Shown in pieces: positions 7,838-16,173 of a DNA stretch of 54,306 nt. The DNA is from Paenibacillus glycanilyticus (GTDB taxonomy: Bacteria; Bacillota; Bacilli; Paenibacillales; Paenibacillaceae). How positions within the stretch are numbered: the stretch's first letter is position 1; each line of letters opens with the position of its first letter. Location: the NCBI RefSeq assembly GCF_030161375.1, contig NZ_BSSQ01000023.1, positions 1-54,306 of the forward strand. Reading direction: 5' to 3'. Both the position numbers and the translations under genes were made by a program. The notes under the pieces were generated by a model that did not search any database, was not told the DNA's origin, and worked only from the letters and a program-made list of their open reading frames with translations.

Positions 7838-9082
7838 ATGCGTATTAATCACAACATTGCAGCTCTTAACACTCTGAGCTCGCTGAACAACGCTTCTAGC
7901 GCTCAATCCAAATCGATGGAAAAACTGTCTTCCGGTCTTCGTATCAACCGTGCAGGTGACGATGCAGCTGGTTTGGCAATTTCCGAAAAAATGCGCGGTC
8001 AAATCCGCGGTCTGGACATGGCTTCCAAAAACTCGCAAGACGCTATCTCGTTGATTCAAACTGCTGAGGGCGCATTGAACGAAACTCACAGCATTCTGCA
8101 ACGTATGCGTGAACTTGCAGTTCAATCTTCTTCCGACACAAACACTGTTGAAGATCGCAAAAACCTGCAAGAGGAAACGAATCAATTGGTTCAAGAAATT
8201 GATCGTATTTCCACTACAACAGAGTTCAATACACAAAAACTTCTGAATGGCGGTTTCAAAGGTACGTTCCAAATCGGTGCTAACGAAAGCCAAACTTTGA
8301 ATTTGTCTATTGGCAAACTTGATTCTGCTGCATTGGGACTGACTGGCACTTCCACTTTGGAATCTGGAGTTGCGGTTACTGCTAACACTCTTAAAGATGG
8401 TACTTATACTGTAAGCGGAACAAACCTTCTGGACGCAGACGGTAATACGGTTGGAACGATTGCTGCTGCTGGCGTTGTGAAAGATGCAGCTGGTAATACA
8501 GCTATTGACTTTACTAACGACGTAGCTGACAAAGCAGTTATTCAAATCAGTGGCGGTAAAGCTGAATTGAAACAACAATTGACCGCTAACGGTGCAAAAT
8601 TAGCAGCTGGCAATTATGAAATTGCTGGTACTAATGTACTGAAAGATGGCCAAATTGCTGGAACATTTGCTGCTGGTAATATTACAATTAATAATCCAGA
8701 TGGAACAACAACGAATGTTGCAGCTGCTGACATCGGACAGACAGCAGCCCTTGCTTCTGGTAATAAATTCACTATCAATGGTTCGGACATCTCGACTAGA
8801 GCTTCTGCGTCCGGCAGCATTACATCCATTGATAAAGCAATTAACCAAGTTTCGGCTGAACGTTCGAAGCTAGGTGCAGTTCAAAACCGCTTGGAGCACA
8901 CGATCACTAACCTGAACACGTCTTCCGAGAACCTGACTGCTGCTGAATCCCGTATCCGTGACGTTGATATGGCGAAAGAAATGATGGAGCAAACGAAGAA
9001 CTCGATCCTTGCACAAGCTGCTCAAGCAATGCTTGCTCAAGCTAACCAACAGCCGCAAGGCGTACTTCAACTTCTCCGTTAA
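7838..9082 (+). CDS. hag: Flagellin, filament subunit
   Basis: A 414-residue major filament protein exported by the flagellar type III system. The N-terminal D0/D1 region (MRINHNIAALNTLSSLNN, SSGLRINRAGDDAAGLAIS, MRELAVQSSSDT) and the C-terminal region (SRIRDVDMAKEMMEQTK, ending QGVLQLLR) are textbook. A middle domain of roughly 190 residues (about 160-350), rich in Ala, Thr, Gly and Asn, replaces the short linker of B. subtilis Hag and should form the exposed D2-like domain. It is expressed from its own sigma-D promoter, with CsrA control in the leader, and is followed by a strong terminator. The conserved ends use many preferred codons, in line with high expression. Confidence 0.98.
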   Translation: MRINHNIAALNTLSSLNNASSAQSKSMEKLSSGLRINRAGDDAAGLAISEKMRGQIRGLDMASKNSQDAISLIQTAEGALNETHSILQRMRELAVQSSSDTNTVEDRKNLQEETNQLVQEIDRISTTTEFNTQKLLNGGFKGTFQIGANESQTLNLSIGKLDSAALGLTGTSTLESGVAVTANTLKDGTYTVSGTNLLDADGNTVGTIAAAGVVKDAAGNTAIDFTNDVADKAVIQISGGKAELKQQLTANGAKLAAGNYEIAGTNVLKDGQIAGTFAAGNITINNPDGTTTNVAAADIGQTAALASGNKFTINGSDISTRASASGSITSIDKAINQVSAERSKLGAVQNRLEHTITNLNTSSENLTAAESRIRDVDMAKEMMEQTKNSILAQAAQAMLAQANQQPQGVLQLLR

Positions 9083-9100
9083 TCTTTATCATAACGGAAT

Positions 9101-9137
9101 AAAAAGAGACCTTAGGCAACTAAGGTCTCTTTTTTAT
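9101..9137 (+). terminator. Strong terminator after hag
   Basis: Perfect 15-bp stem from 9101-9115 to 9120-9134 (core gagaccttag/ctaaggtctc) with a gcaa tetraloop, and a T run that forms part of the descending arm. Confidence 0.93.
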
Positions 9138-9160
9138 AGGGTTTACATGTGAGGTGCCTA

Positions 9161-9188
9161 TAATATTCGTAATTTATTTTGCCGATAT
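9161..9188 (+). promoter_or_regulatory. Sigma-D promoter of flaG-fliD-fliS
   Basis: A perfect -10 octamer gccgatat at 9181-9188, with taat (three of four to TAAA) at 9161-9164, 16 bases upstream. It lies 36 bases before the flaG start and is the expected promoter for the filament-cap operon. Confidence 0.82.
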
Positions 9189-9224
9189 AATAGGTAACAT
9201 TAATCTGGCAGGAGGAAAATTCGT

Positions 9225-9650
9225 ATGAGTTCAAATCTTTCTATCTCAGGTTCGAATTTTCCATCGGAACGAATTCCAGCATCAGAAGCACCTAAAAACA
9301 CACCAAGTAAAGAAGCGTATGCGGAATCCTCGGTACAGATGGAAGCAGTTAATCCAGGAACTCGTAATTACACCAGCTTTGCAGATGTAAAGGTGGCTGA
9401 GTTACAGGGAGAAAAGATTAGCGTTGGAGAACAGCAATTATTTAAGAATATCGAGCAAGCTGTTAAGGCAATGCGAGGCAGACCAACAGAACTGCAGTTT
9501 GATGTGCACAAACAAACTCACCTTGTCGCAGTAAAAGTGAAGGATAAAGAAACGGGGGAAGTATTAAGAGAGATCCCACCGGAGAAATCTCTGGACTTTA
9601 TCGCAAAACTTTGGGAAATGGCAGGCTTAATTGTAGACGAGAAAAGGTAA
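9225..9650 (+). CDS. flaG: FlaG family protein
   Basis: A 141-residue protein of the FlaG family, which influences filament length or assembly in several bacteria, although its mechanism is not known. The N-terminal 60 residues are Ser/Pro/Glu-rich and probably disordered. The conserved domain begins near residue 70 (EQQLFKNIEQAVKAMRGRPTELQFDVHKQTH) and contains the family's VKVKDKETGEVLREIPPEKSL stretch. The start ATG 9225 has a ribosome-binding site caggagga. It lies between hag and fliD, as in B. subtilis (yvyC), and is 18 bp before fliD. Confidence 0.93.
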   Translation: MSSNLSISGSNFPSERIPASEAPKNTPSKEAYAESSVQMEAVNPGTRNYTSFADVKVAELQGEKISVGEQQLFKNIEQAVKAMRGRPTELQFDVHKQTHLVAVKVKDKETGEVLREIPPEKSLDFIAKLWEMAGLIVDEKR

Positions 9651-9668
9651 TAATCAGGAGGGATTAAA

Positions 9669-11447
9669 GTGAGTACTTTACGTGTAACCGGATTAGCATC
9701 GGGTATGGATTATGAGAGCATGATAAAGCAATTAATGGATGCCCAACGTGTGCCATTAGATAAGCTCAATCAGAAGAAACAGATTAATCAGTGGAAGCAG
9801 GACGATTATCGGGCGATTAACAACAAGATCCTGGATTTCAAAAATACTGCATTTGATATGAAGCTGCAATCCGGTTACTTGACGAAAACGACTTCTTCCT
9901 CTAATACAAATGTCGCTACTGTAACTGGTACAGCTGTTGCGATCGAAGGATCGTATACCTTGCAAGTTGATCAGTTGGCCAAAGCGGCAACATTGAAGAG
10001 CGGTACTTTATCGGGATCAACAGTTGGCAAGGATACAACTATTACCCTAAATGGCGTTAATATTGAGGTTAAGAGTTCAGATACCTACCAGAATCTTGCT
10101 GATAAGATTAACATGGAGTCTTTGAAAACGGGTGTAAAAGTAGCTTATGATTCTACTTTAAAGACGATGTTCTTCTCTACTTCTAAAACAGGTGCGGCTT
10201 CAGACATCGATCTGAGAGGTGCGGATGTAGGAACGATTCTAGGTCTGACTACTAGCACAACGGCTGCTACTACAACAGGGAGTGTGCAACTGGCAACGGA
10301 TACTTCATTAACTTCCTTTGCAGGCAAAACATTCTCTATGAAAATTGGTGGTCAAGAGTACAAGGTAGACCTTTCCGCTACTTCAACTGTTGGAGATCTG
10401 GTTTCAAAGATGAATGATTCGCTTAAGAACACAGGTGTTTCTTTGTCTTTGAACTCCACTGGCAACCTGGTTATTGATAATCCGGATAAAAGTAAAACAA
10501 TTGATTTCACTACAGGTTCTGACGTTGGTGTACTAGGTGCATTGGGATTGGATGCTGCTGCGCCTGTTGATGCAGCGCCTTCTATATACAAACAGGGTCA
10601 AAATGCAAAGGTGTTGTTTAATGGCGTAGCCGGTGAATATGATTCAAATACCTTCACAATCGCTGGTCTTAATATTACGGCGAAGGCTGAAGGATCCGAT
10701 GTAACAAATATTGGCGTTACGCAGGACGTTGACTCTGTATTCGACAAGATTAAATCCTTCGTCGATAAGTACAATGATCTGATTAGCTCAATTAACTCGG
10801 AGTTATCTGAAGAGAAGTATCGCGATTATACTCCACTGACAGACGCTCAGAAGAAAGAAATGACGGACGATCAGATTAAACAATGGGAAGATAAAGCTAA
10901 AAGTGGCATGCTTGCTAACGATTCGGTACTAACAAGCAGCCTATATTCAATGAGACAAGCTCTATCTTCCTCAGTTAGCGGCTTGGCAACCGGACAATTA
11001 AAGAGCTTGTCCGATATCGGAATTTCGAGCTCGCTAATAAGTGGGGGTACAGTCAGCGGTAGCTACTTGGATAAAGGTAAGTTGTACATTGACGAAACAA
11101 AACTAAAACAAATGATTTCGGAGAAGCCGGATGAAGTAATGGCTTTGTTTAACGCAGATGATAAGGATAGTAAGTCTTCTGCTGGAGATGGTATTGCAAC
11201 ACGGCTTTATAATCAAGCAACTGATATTTTTAATCAAATTGTTGATAAAGCGGGTAAAAGTACATCCGTAAAAAATACGTATGTATTAGGCAAAGAATCG
11301 CTCGAATATGACAAGCAAATTTCAGCTCTCCAAACTCGTCTCGACGATATGGAGACACGCTATTACAATCAGTTCACTGCAATGGAGAAATACATCAGTC
11401 AAATGAACTCGCGCAGCTCAAGCTTGGCTTCGCTGCTTGGTTCCTAG
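9669..11447 (+). CDS. fliD: FliD, filament cap protein
   Basis: A 592-residue filament cap that sits at the growing tip and promotes flagellin insertion. The N-terminal FliD domain begins at once (STLRVTGLASGMDYESMIKQ, then LDKLNQKKQINQWKQDDYR), and the C-terminal domain ends in a long coiled coil (LEYDKQISALQTRLDDMETRYYNQFTAMEKY). Two flagellin hook-IN-like beta-rich segments lie between. The start is GTG 9669 after ggagggatt. The gene is more AT-rich than fliS behind it. fliS follows 12 bp later, as in most flagellar cap operons. Confidence 0.97.
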   Translation: MSTLRVTGLASGMDYESMIKQLMDAQRVPLDKLNQKKQINQWKQDDYRAINNKILDFKNTAFDMKLQSGYLTKTTSSSNTNVATVTGTAVAIEGSYTLQVDQLAKAATLKSGTLSGSTVGKDTTITLNGVNIEVKSSDTYQNLADKINMESLKTGVKVAYDSTLKTMFFSTSKTGAASDIDLRGADVGTILGLTTSTTAATTTGSVQLATDTSLTSFAGKTFSMKIGGQEYKVDLSATSTVGDLVSKMNDSLKNTGVSLSLNSTGNLVIDNPDKSKTIDFTTGSDVGVLGALGLDAAAPVDAAPSIYKQGQNAKVLFNGVAGEYDSNTFTIAGLNITAKAEGSDVTNIGVTQDVDSVFDKIKSFVDKYNDLISSINSELSEEKYRDYTPLTDAQKKEMTDDQIKQWEDKAKSGMLANDSVLTSSLYSMRQALSSSVSGLATGQLKSLSDIGISSSLISGGTVSGSYLDKGKLYIDETKLKQMISEKPDEVMALFNADDKDSKSSAGDGIATRLYNQATDIFNQIVDKAGKSTSVKNTYVLGKESLEYDKQISALQTRLDDMETRYYNQFTAMEKYISQMNSRSSSLASLLGS

Positions 11448-11459
11448 GAGGCTAAACCC

Positions 11460-11885
11460 ATGCAATACCAACCGCGCAACCCATACATGCAGACATCGGT
11501 TCAGACCGCTAACCCGGCTGCTTTGCTTATCATGCTTTATGACGGCGCGATTCGTTTCTGCCGCCAGGGCATTGAGGCAATTAATGAGCAACGGAATGCG
11601 GATGCGCATACGAGTCTCATGAAGACACAGGACATTATTAGTGAGTTCATCATTACGCTCGATCGCTCGAACCCGGTATCCGAGAGCTTGCTGCTGCTCT
11701 ACGAATACTTCAAACAAAGACTGATTGAAGCCAATACCCGTAAAGAAACCGAACCGGCCGAAGAAGTGCTTGGGCACCTCCTCGACCTGAAGGCAACCTG
11801 GGTGGAAGCGGCCAAACAAGTCAATCAAATGGCGGGACAAGCTAATGGAAGCTCTTTTACAGCGACTCATTCAACTGTCGTCTAA
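11460..11885 (+). CDS. fliS: FliS, flagellin export chaperone
   Basis: A 141-residue cytoplasmic chaperone that binds the C-terminal helix of flagellin and prevents premature polymerisation. The N-terminal stretch (YQPRNPYMQTSVQTANPAALLIMLYDGAIRFC) is the family signature, containing the conserved LYDGAIRF segment. The last 41 bases overlap the start of the next reading frame, implying coupled translation. It is part of the flaG-fliD-fliS-fliT unit. Base composition returns to GC-rich from here on. Confidence 0.96.
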   Translation: MQYQPRNPYMQTSVQTANPAALLIMLYDGAIRFCRQGIEAINEQRNADAHTSLMKTQDIISEFIITLDRSNPVSESLLLLYEYFKQRLIEANTRKETEPAEEVLGHLLDLKATWVEAAKQVNQMAGQANGSSFTATHSTVV

Positions 11886-12183
11886 TTTGGTTGAGCGGTT
11901 GGACAACGCCGATCTGGAACAGATCGACAACTACATGCAGCAGCGAGAAGAACTGTTCCGGGAGCTGGAGCAGCTGGTCGTCCCGGCGGAGCAAATGGCC
12001 GTGCTCCGCCAGGAGGCCGACCGGTTAATTTCCATAGAGTCCGTCATCGTTGCTAGAATGGTAACTTTGCGGGACGAAGCGAAGCAACAATGGGAGAAAA
12101 TCCAGCAGGGACGCCGTTCCCAGGCCCGTTATGACTCGGCATACGGCGGCGGAGATAGCCTCTTTTTTGACGCAAGAAGGTAG
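11845..12183 (+). CDS. fliT: FliT-like flagellar chaperone
   Basis: A 112-residue helical protein in the position of FliT, the chaperone for FliD. It has heptad-rich helices (MEALLQRLIQLSSNLVERL, EQIDNYMQQREELFRELEQL, LISIESVIVARMVTLRDEA) and a polar C-terminal tail. FliT proteins are short and poorly conserved, so the call rests on length, helix pattern and location directly after fliS. The start overlaps the fliS end by 41 bases; a later start would lose the first conserved helix. Confidence 0.75.
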   Translation: MEALLQRLIQLSSNLVERLDNADLEQIDNYMQQREELFRELEQLVVPAEQMAVLRQEADRLISIESVIVARMVTLRDEAKQQWEKIQQGRRSQARYDSAYGGGDSLFFDARR

Positions 12184-12228
12184 ACTTTTAGGGCGTAAAA
12201 AAATAATGTATTCGCTTACAAGGAAATA

Positions 12229-12258
12229 TTGACAATAGTGTGTCAGTGATGGTATATT
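12229..12258 (+). promoter_or_regulatory. SigA promoter of the cold-shock gene
   Basis: Consensus -35 ttgaca (12229-12234) and -10 tatatt (12253-12258), 18 bases apart, leaving a leader of about 60 bases before the coding start. Confidence 0.75.
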
Positions 12259-12324
12259 CGACTTGTGGGCCATAACATAACTTAGACGCCTCACAGTATT
12301 TGAAGATGAAGGGACTGTTTATGT

Positions 12325-12522
12325 ATGCAAGGTAAAGTTAAATGGTTTAACGCAGAGAAGGGTTACGGATTTATCGAGACTGAACAAGGCGGCGACGTAT
12401 TCGTTCATTTCTCCGCAATCCAAGCTGAAGGCTTCAAAACACTCGAAGAAGGCCAAGCGGTTGAATTCGACATCGTAGAAGGCGCTCGCGGTCCACAAGC
12501 TGCAAACGTAGTCAAACTGTAA
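12325..12522 (+). CDS. Cold-shock protein (CspA/CspB family)
   Basis: A 65-residue single-stranded nucleic acid chaperone made only of the five-stranded cold-shock domain. RNP1 (KGYGFIE) and RNP2 (VFVHFSAI) are both intact, and the whole chain from MQGKVKWFNAEKGYGFI to the end fits CspB-type proteins. A second ATG at 12321 is in another frame. The gene has its own promoter and a terminator, so it is a single-gene unit inserted between the flagellar operon and hpf. Which of the several usual paralogs it is cannot be told. Confidence 0.97.
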   Translation: MQGKVKWFNAEKGYGFIETEQGGDVFVHFSAIQAEGFKTLEEGQAVEFDIVEGARGPQAANVVKL

Positions 12523-12580
12523 TCATTCAGGCTGACTCATTCAGCCACATTATATGGTTCGATTGACAAGTGCCTATTCT

Positions 12581-12612
12581 AAGCTCCGGGAAACCGGGGC
12601 TTTTCATTTTTT
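12581..12612 (+). terminator. Terminator after the cold-shock gene
   Basis: Nine-bp stem aagctccgg/ccggggctt (one G-U pair) with a gaaa tetraloop, then ttttcatttttt. Confidence 0.88.
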
Positions 12613-12720
12613 ATATAGGTTTCATTTATTCCCTGCAGGGTACATATTAATGAAGAAACAGATTTTATATCGATCGGCCGATTATATTATCTGAAAATTC
12701 ATAATAAATAAAAAACTATT

Positions 12721-12749
12721 TTGAATTAGGCATCCGCATATGTTATAAT
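12721..12749 (+). promoter_or_regulatory. SigA-type promoter of hpf
   Basis: -35 ttgaat (12721-12726) and a perfect -10 tataat (12744-12749), spaced 17 bases, ending 26 bases before the hpf start. Confidence 0.82.
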
Positions 12750-12775
12750 AAGAATACGTAAAGGAGGAATGCCCC

Positions 12776-13324
12776 ATGAAATACATCATTCGAGGTCATC
12801 GTTTTCAAGTGACAGAAGCTTTACGAGAGTATGCTGTGAAGAAGATTAGTCGATTGGAAAAGTATTTTGAAGCACCAACCTCCGAAACAACCGTAACCTT
12901 GTCCGTAACGAAAGGACAACACGCGGTTGAAGTAACCATCCCGCTAGTGGGCGTCATGCTCAGGGCGGAAGACAAAAGCGAGGATATGTACTCCTCCATC
13001 GATGTCGTGGTGGACAAACTGGAACGTCAGATCCGCAAGCACAAGACGAAGCTGAACCGCAAGTTCAGGCATGAGAGCGGCGTCAAGACTCTGTTCAAGG
13101 AAAGCATGAGCCAGACGGCCGTGTCCGTATTGGACGAGGAAGAGGAGCTGGAAGTCGTTCGGACGAAGCAGTTCTTGCTGAAGCCGATGGACGTGGAAGA
13201 AGCGATTTTGCAAATGAACATGGTTGGACATAATTTCTTCGTATTTTCCAATATTGATAACAAGGAAGTGAATGTTGTTTATAAACGAAGCGACGGGAAA
13301 TATGGTCTAATCGAGCAAGTCTAA
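12776..13324 (+). CDS. hpf: Long-form ribosome hibernation promoting factor
   Basis: A 182-residue ribosome-associated protein that dimerises 70S ribosomes into inactive 100S particles in stationary phase or stress. The N-terminal S30AE domain (MKYIIRGHRFQVTEALREYAVKKISRLEKYF) is followed by a basic linker (KHKTKLNRKFR) and the C-terminal dimerisation domain (VRTKQFLLKPMDVEEAILQMNMVGHNFFVFSN). Its length marks the long form found in Bacillota (YvyD in B. subtilis). The ribosome-binding site aaaggagga is strong. It sits between the flagellar block and secA, as in B. subtilis, with its own promoter and terminator. Confidence 0.97.
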   Translation: MKYIIRGHRFQVTEALREYAVKKISRLEKYFEAPTSETTVTLSVTKGQHAVEVTIPLVGVMLRAEDKSEDMYSSIDVVVDKLERQIRKHKTKLNRKFRHESGVKTLFKESMSQTAVSVLDEEEELEVVRTKQFLLKPMDVEEAILQMNMVGHNFFVFSNIDNKEVNVVYKRSDGKYGLIEQV

Positions 13325-13375
13325 CATACTGAAAACAGCCATTTTTACTACAATCATACATTAACGATGCCAACG

Positions 13376-13410
13376 AAGGCCTTTTCTCTGAACAGGGAAA
13401 AGGCCTTTTA
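13376..13410 (+). terminator. Terminator after hpf
   Basis: Stem of about 14 bp (aaggccttttc pairing with gaaaaggcctt), followed by a short T run that is partly inside the stem. Confidence 0.85.
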
Positions 13411-13453
13411 TGTGAAAGTATACATGCTTATTGCTGGAAATGAACGCGATGCG

Positions 13454-13482
13454 TTGCGGGCGTCTCTACAAACTGTTACAAT
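13454..13482 (+). promoter_or_regulatory. Extended -10 promoter of secA
   Basis: -35 ttgcgg (13454-13459), 17-base spacer, -10 tacaat (13477-13482) preceded by tgt, giving an extended -10 element. The coding start is 38 bases downstream. Confidence 0.75.
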
Positions 13483-13519
13483 TTAAGGCAAACAGGCGTA
13501 TTAACGAAAGGGGAAGACC

Positions 13520-16027
13520 ATGCTCGGACTAGTGAAAAAAATATTCGGTGATGCGAACGAGCGCGAGGTCAAGCGTCTCACGCGTACGGTAGAAGAAATT
13601 AACGGACTGGAGTCCAAGATCTCTCCGTTGTCGGACGAAGAGCTGCGTAATAAAACGGAAGAATTCAAGGCTCGTCTTGAGAAAGGCGAAGACATTGATT
13701 CGATCCTGCCGGAAGCATTTGCGGTTGTGCGCGAAGCGTCGAAGCGTACGCTTGGCATGCGCCATTTCGACGTACAGCTGATGGGCGGTATGGTGCTTCA
13801 CGAAGGCAAGATCGCAGAGATGAGAACCGGTGAAGGTAAAACGCTCGTGGCGACCCTTCCAACGTACTTGAACGCGCTGCAAGGCAAAGGCGTTCACGTC
13901 ATTACGGTCAATGATTACCTGGCATCCCGCGATAGCCAGATCATGTCCGAACTGTATAACTTCCTTGGATTGACGGTTGGCTGTAACTTGCATGGCCTGA
14001 CGCATGAAGAGAAGCAAGAAGCTTATGCATGCGACATTACTTACGGAACTAATAATGAGTTCGGCTTTGACTATTTGCGCGATAACATGGTGCTCTACAA
14101 AGAGCAAATGGTTCAACGCCCGCTTTATTATGCAATCATAGACGAAGTGGACTCCATTCTGGTCGACGAAGCGCGTACACCGCTGATCATCTCTGGACAA
14201 GCACAGAAGTCGACGGAGCTGTATTTTGCCGCAGACCGTTTTGTGAGCCGCTTGAAAGAACAAGAGGACTACACGGTTGATATTAAGCTTCGCAACGTTA
14301 CGCTGACGGAAGCAGGCGTTGAGAAAGCGGAGAAAGCGTTCAGCATCGAAAACTTATTCGATCACGCGAACGTAACGCTGAACCACCATGTGCAACAAGC
14401 GCTTAAAGCGCATGTCATCATGAGACGCGACGTGGATTACGTAGTTAATGAAGACGAAGTGGTTATCGTTGACGAATTCACGGGCCGTCTGATGGCTGGC
14501 CGCCGTTATAGCGACGGCTTGCATCAAGCGATCGAGGCGAAAGAGCAGTTGAAGGTTCAGAACGAGAGCATGACGCTTGCTACGATCACGTTCCAGAACT
14601 ACTTCCGTATGTACCGCAAGCTGTCCGGAATGACCGGTACGGCGAAGACGGAAGAAGAAGAGTTCAAACGGATCTACGGTCTCGAAGTTATTCAAATTCC
14701 GACAAACCGTTCTTTGATCCGTAAAGATATGCAAGACGTGGTGTACAAGTCCGAGAAGGGCAAATTCAAAGCGGTTGTTGAGCAAATCGTGGAGAGCCAC
14801 AGCAAGAACCAGCCGGTTCTCGTAGGCACGATCTCCATCGAGAACTCGGAGCTATTGTCCGAGATGCTGAAGAAACGCGGCGTTGCGCATAAAGTCCTGA
14901 ACGCGAAGTTCCATGCGGAAGAAGCGGAAATTATCTCCCGCGCGGGTCAAGCCGGTTCGGTTACGATCGCGACGAACATGGCGGGACGCGGTACGGACAT
15001 TTTGCTCGGCGAAGGTGTTGCGGATCTGGGCGGTCTGCATATTATCGGTACGGAGCGCCATGAGAGCCGCCGGATCGATAACCAGCTGCGCGGTCGTGCC
15101 GGCCGTCAAGGCGACCCGGGTTCCTCGCAGTTCTACCTCTCTCTTGAGGATGAGCTGATGCGCCGCTTTGGCGCCGAGAACATTATGGGTATGATGGACC
15201 GTCTCGGTCTGGAAGAAGATCAACCGATCGAAAGCCGCCTCATTACGCGTGCCGTTGAGTCCGCTCAGAAGCGCGTTGAGGGCAGCAACTTCGATACCCG
15301 TAAAGTCGTCCTGCAATATGACGATGTAATGAACCAACAGCGTGAGGTTATCTACAAGCAGCGCCGTGATGTACTGTTCTCCGACAACATCCGCGAGATT
15401 GTTATGGAGATGATCGTACCGGTTATCCAGCACGTGGTCGAAGCTCATACGGAAGGCGATATTCCGGAAGAGTGGGATCTGCAGGAAATTACGGAATTCA
15501 TGAACTCGAACCTTCTCCCTGAAGATTCCTTGTCGAAAGACGATCTGTGGGGCAAAGAGAAGGAAGACATGATCGAGTTCATCAAGGATAAAGTCGTGGC
15601 TTACTACGATGAGCGCGAAGCTGAGCTTGGCGCCGAAACGATGCGTGAATTCGAGAAGGTTGTCGTATTGCGCGCGGTAGACAGCAAATGGATGGATCAC
15701 ATCGATGCGATGGACCAGCTCCGCCAAGGTATCCACCTCCGTGCATACGGCGGTACGGATCCGCTTCGCGAGTATCAGTTCGAGGGCTTCGAGATGTTCA
15801 AGGAAATGATCTACAGCATCCAAGAAGAAGTCGCAAGATACATCATGAAGGCACGAGTAGAGAGCAACTTGGAGCGTCAAGAAGTCGCACAAGGCCAAAC
15901 AACGACGAACAGCCCTGCGGAAGCGGAGAAACGCCCTGCTAAACGCGAAGAGCGTACGGGACGCAACGATCTTTGCCCATGCGGCAGCGGCAAGAAGTAC
16001 AAAATGTGCCACGGGATGGGCAAATAA
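13520..16027 (+). CDS. secA: SecA, preprotein translocase ATPase
   Basis: An 835-residue motor that pushes unfolded secretory proteins through SecYEG. Walker A (TGEGKT) is at 103-108 and the Walker B DEVD at 208-211, followed by the SecA signature VDEARTPLIISG. NBD2 motifs NMAGRGTDI and LRGRAGRQGDPG are present, then the helical scaffold region with MDHIDAMDQLRQGIHLRAY. The C-terminus carries the zinc-binding CPCGSGKKYKMCHG tail that contacts SecB or ribosomes in other species. Length is normal. It has its own promoter and a terminator; prfB follows, as in most Bacillota. Confidence 0.98.
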   Translation: MLGLVKKIFGDANEREVKRLTRTVEEINGLESKISPLSDEELRNKTEEFKARLEKGEDIDSILPEAFAVVREASKRTLGMRHFDVQLMGGMVLHEGKIAEMRTGEGKTLVATLPTYLNALQGKGVHVITVNDYLASRDSQIMSELYNFLGLTVGCNLHGLTHEEKQEAYACDITYGTNNEFGFDYLRDNMVLYKEQMVQRPLYYAIIDEVDSILVDEARTPLIISGQAQKSTELYFAADRFVSRLKEQEDYTVDIKLRNVTLTEAGVEKAEKAFSIENLFDHANVTLNHHVQQALKAHVIMRRDVDYVVNEDEVVIVDEFTGRLMAGRRYSDGLHQAIEAKEQLKVQNESMTLATITFQNYFRMYRKLSGMTGTAKTEEEEFKRIYGLEVIQIPTNRSLIRKDMQDVVYKSEKGKFKAVVEQIVESHSKNQPVLVGTISIENSELLSEMLKKRGVAHKVLNAKFHAEEAEIISRAGQAGSVTIATNMAGRGTDILLGEGVADLGGLHIIGTERHESRRIDNQLRGRAGRQGDPGSSQFYLSLEDELMRRFGAENIMGMMDRLGLEEDQPIESRLITRAVESAQKRVEGSNFDTRKVVLQYDDVMNQQREVIYKQRRDVLFSDNIREIVMEMIVPVIQHVVEAHTEGDIPEEWDLQEITEFMNSNLLPEDSLSKDDLWGKEKEDMIEFIKDKVVAYYDEREAELGAETMREFEKVVVLRAVDSKWMDHIDAMDQLRQGIHLRAYGGTDPLREYQFEGFEMFKEMIYSIQEEVARYIMKARVESNLERQEVAQGQTTTNSPAEAEKRPAKREERTGRNDLCPCGSGKKYKMCHGMGK

Positions 16028-16068
16028 CACCCGGCAAGGCCATTTTGCATAAGGTAACATACACGGTT

Positions 16069-16110
16069 AACGCGCCGGTCAGCCCTTAGCGGGCGAACGG
16101 CGCGTTTTAT
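16069..16110 (+). terminator. Terminator after secA
   Basis: Nine-bp GC-rich stem aacgcgccg/cggcgcgtt (16069-16077 with 16098-16106), with an inner gccc/gggc helix and a short T run. It separates secA from prfB. Confidence 0.8.
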
Positions 16111-16173
16111 GCGGTCTGCACGGATTTGCCGTGGCCTGGCCGCGCATACTTAATTTTGAGGTGAAGCTACGCG

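Noticed and set aside
14852..16060. A 402-codon minus-strand open frame inside secA
   Set aside because: Antisense shadow of a well-conserved gene; no start signal or family resemblance.
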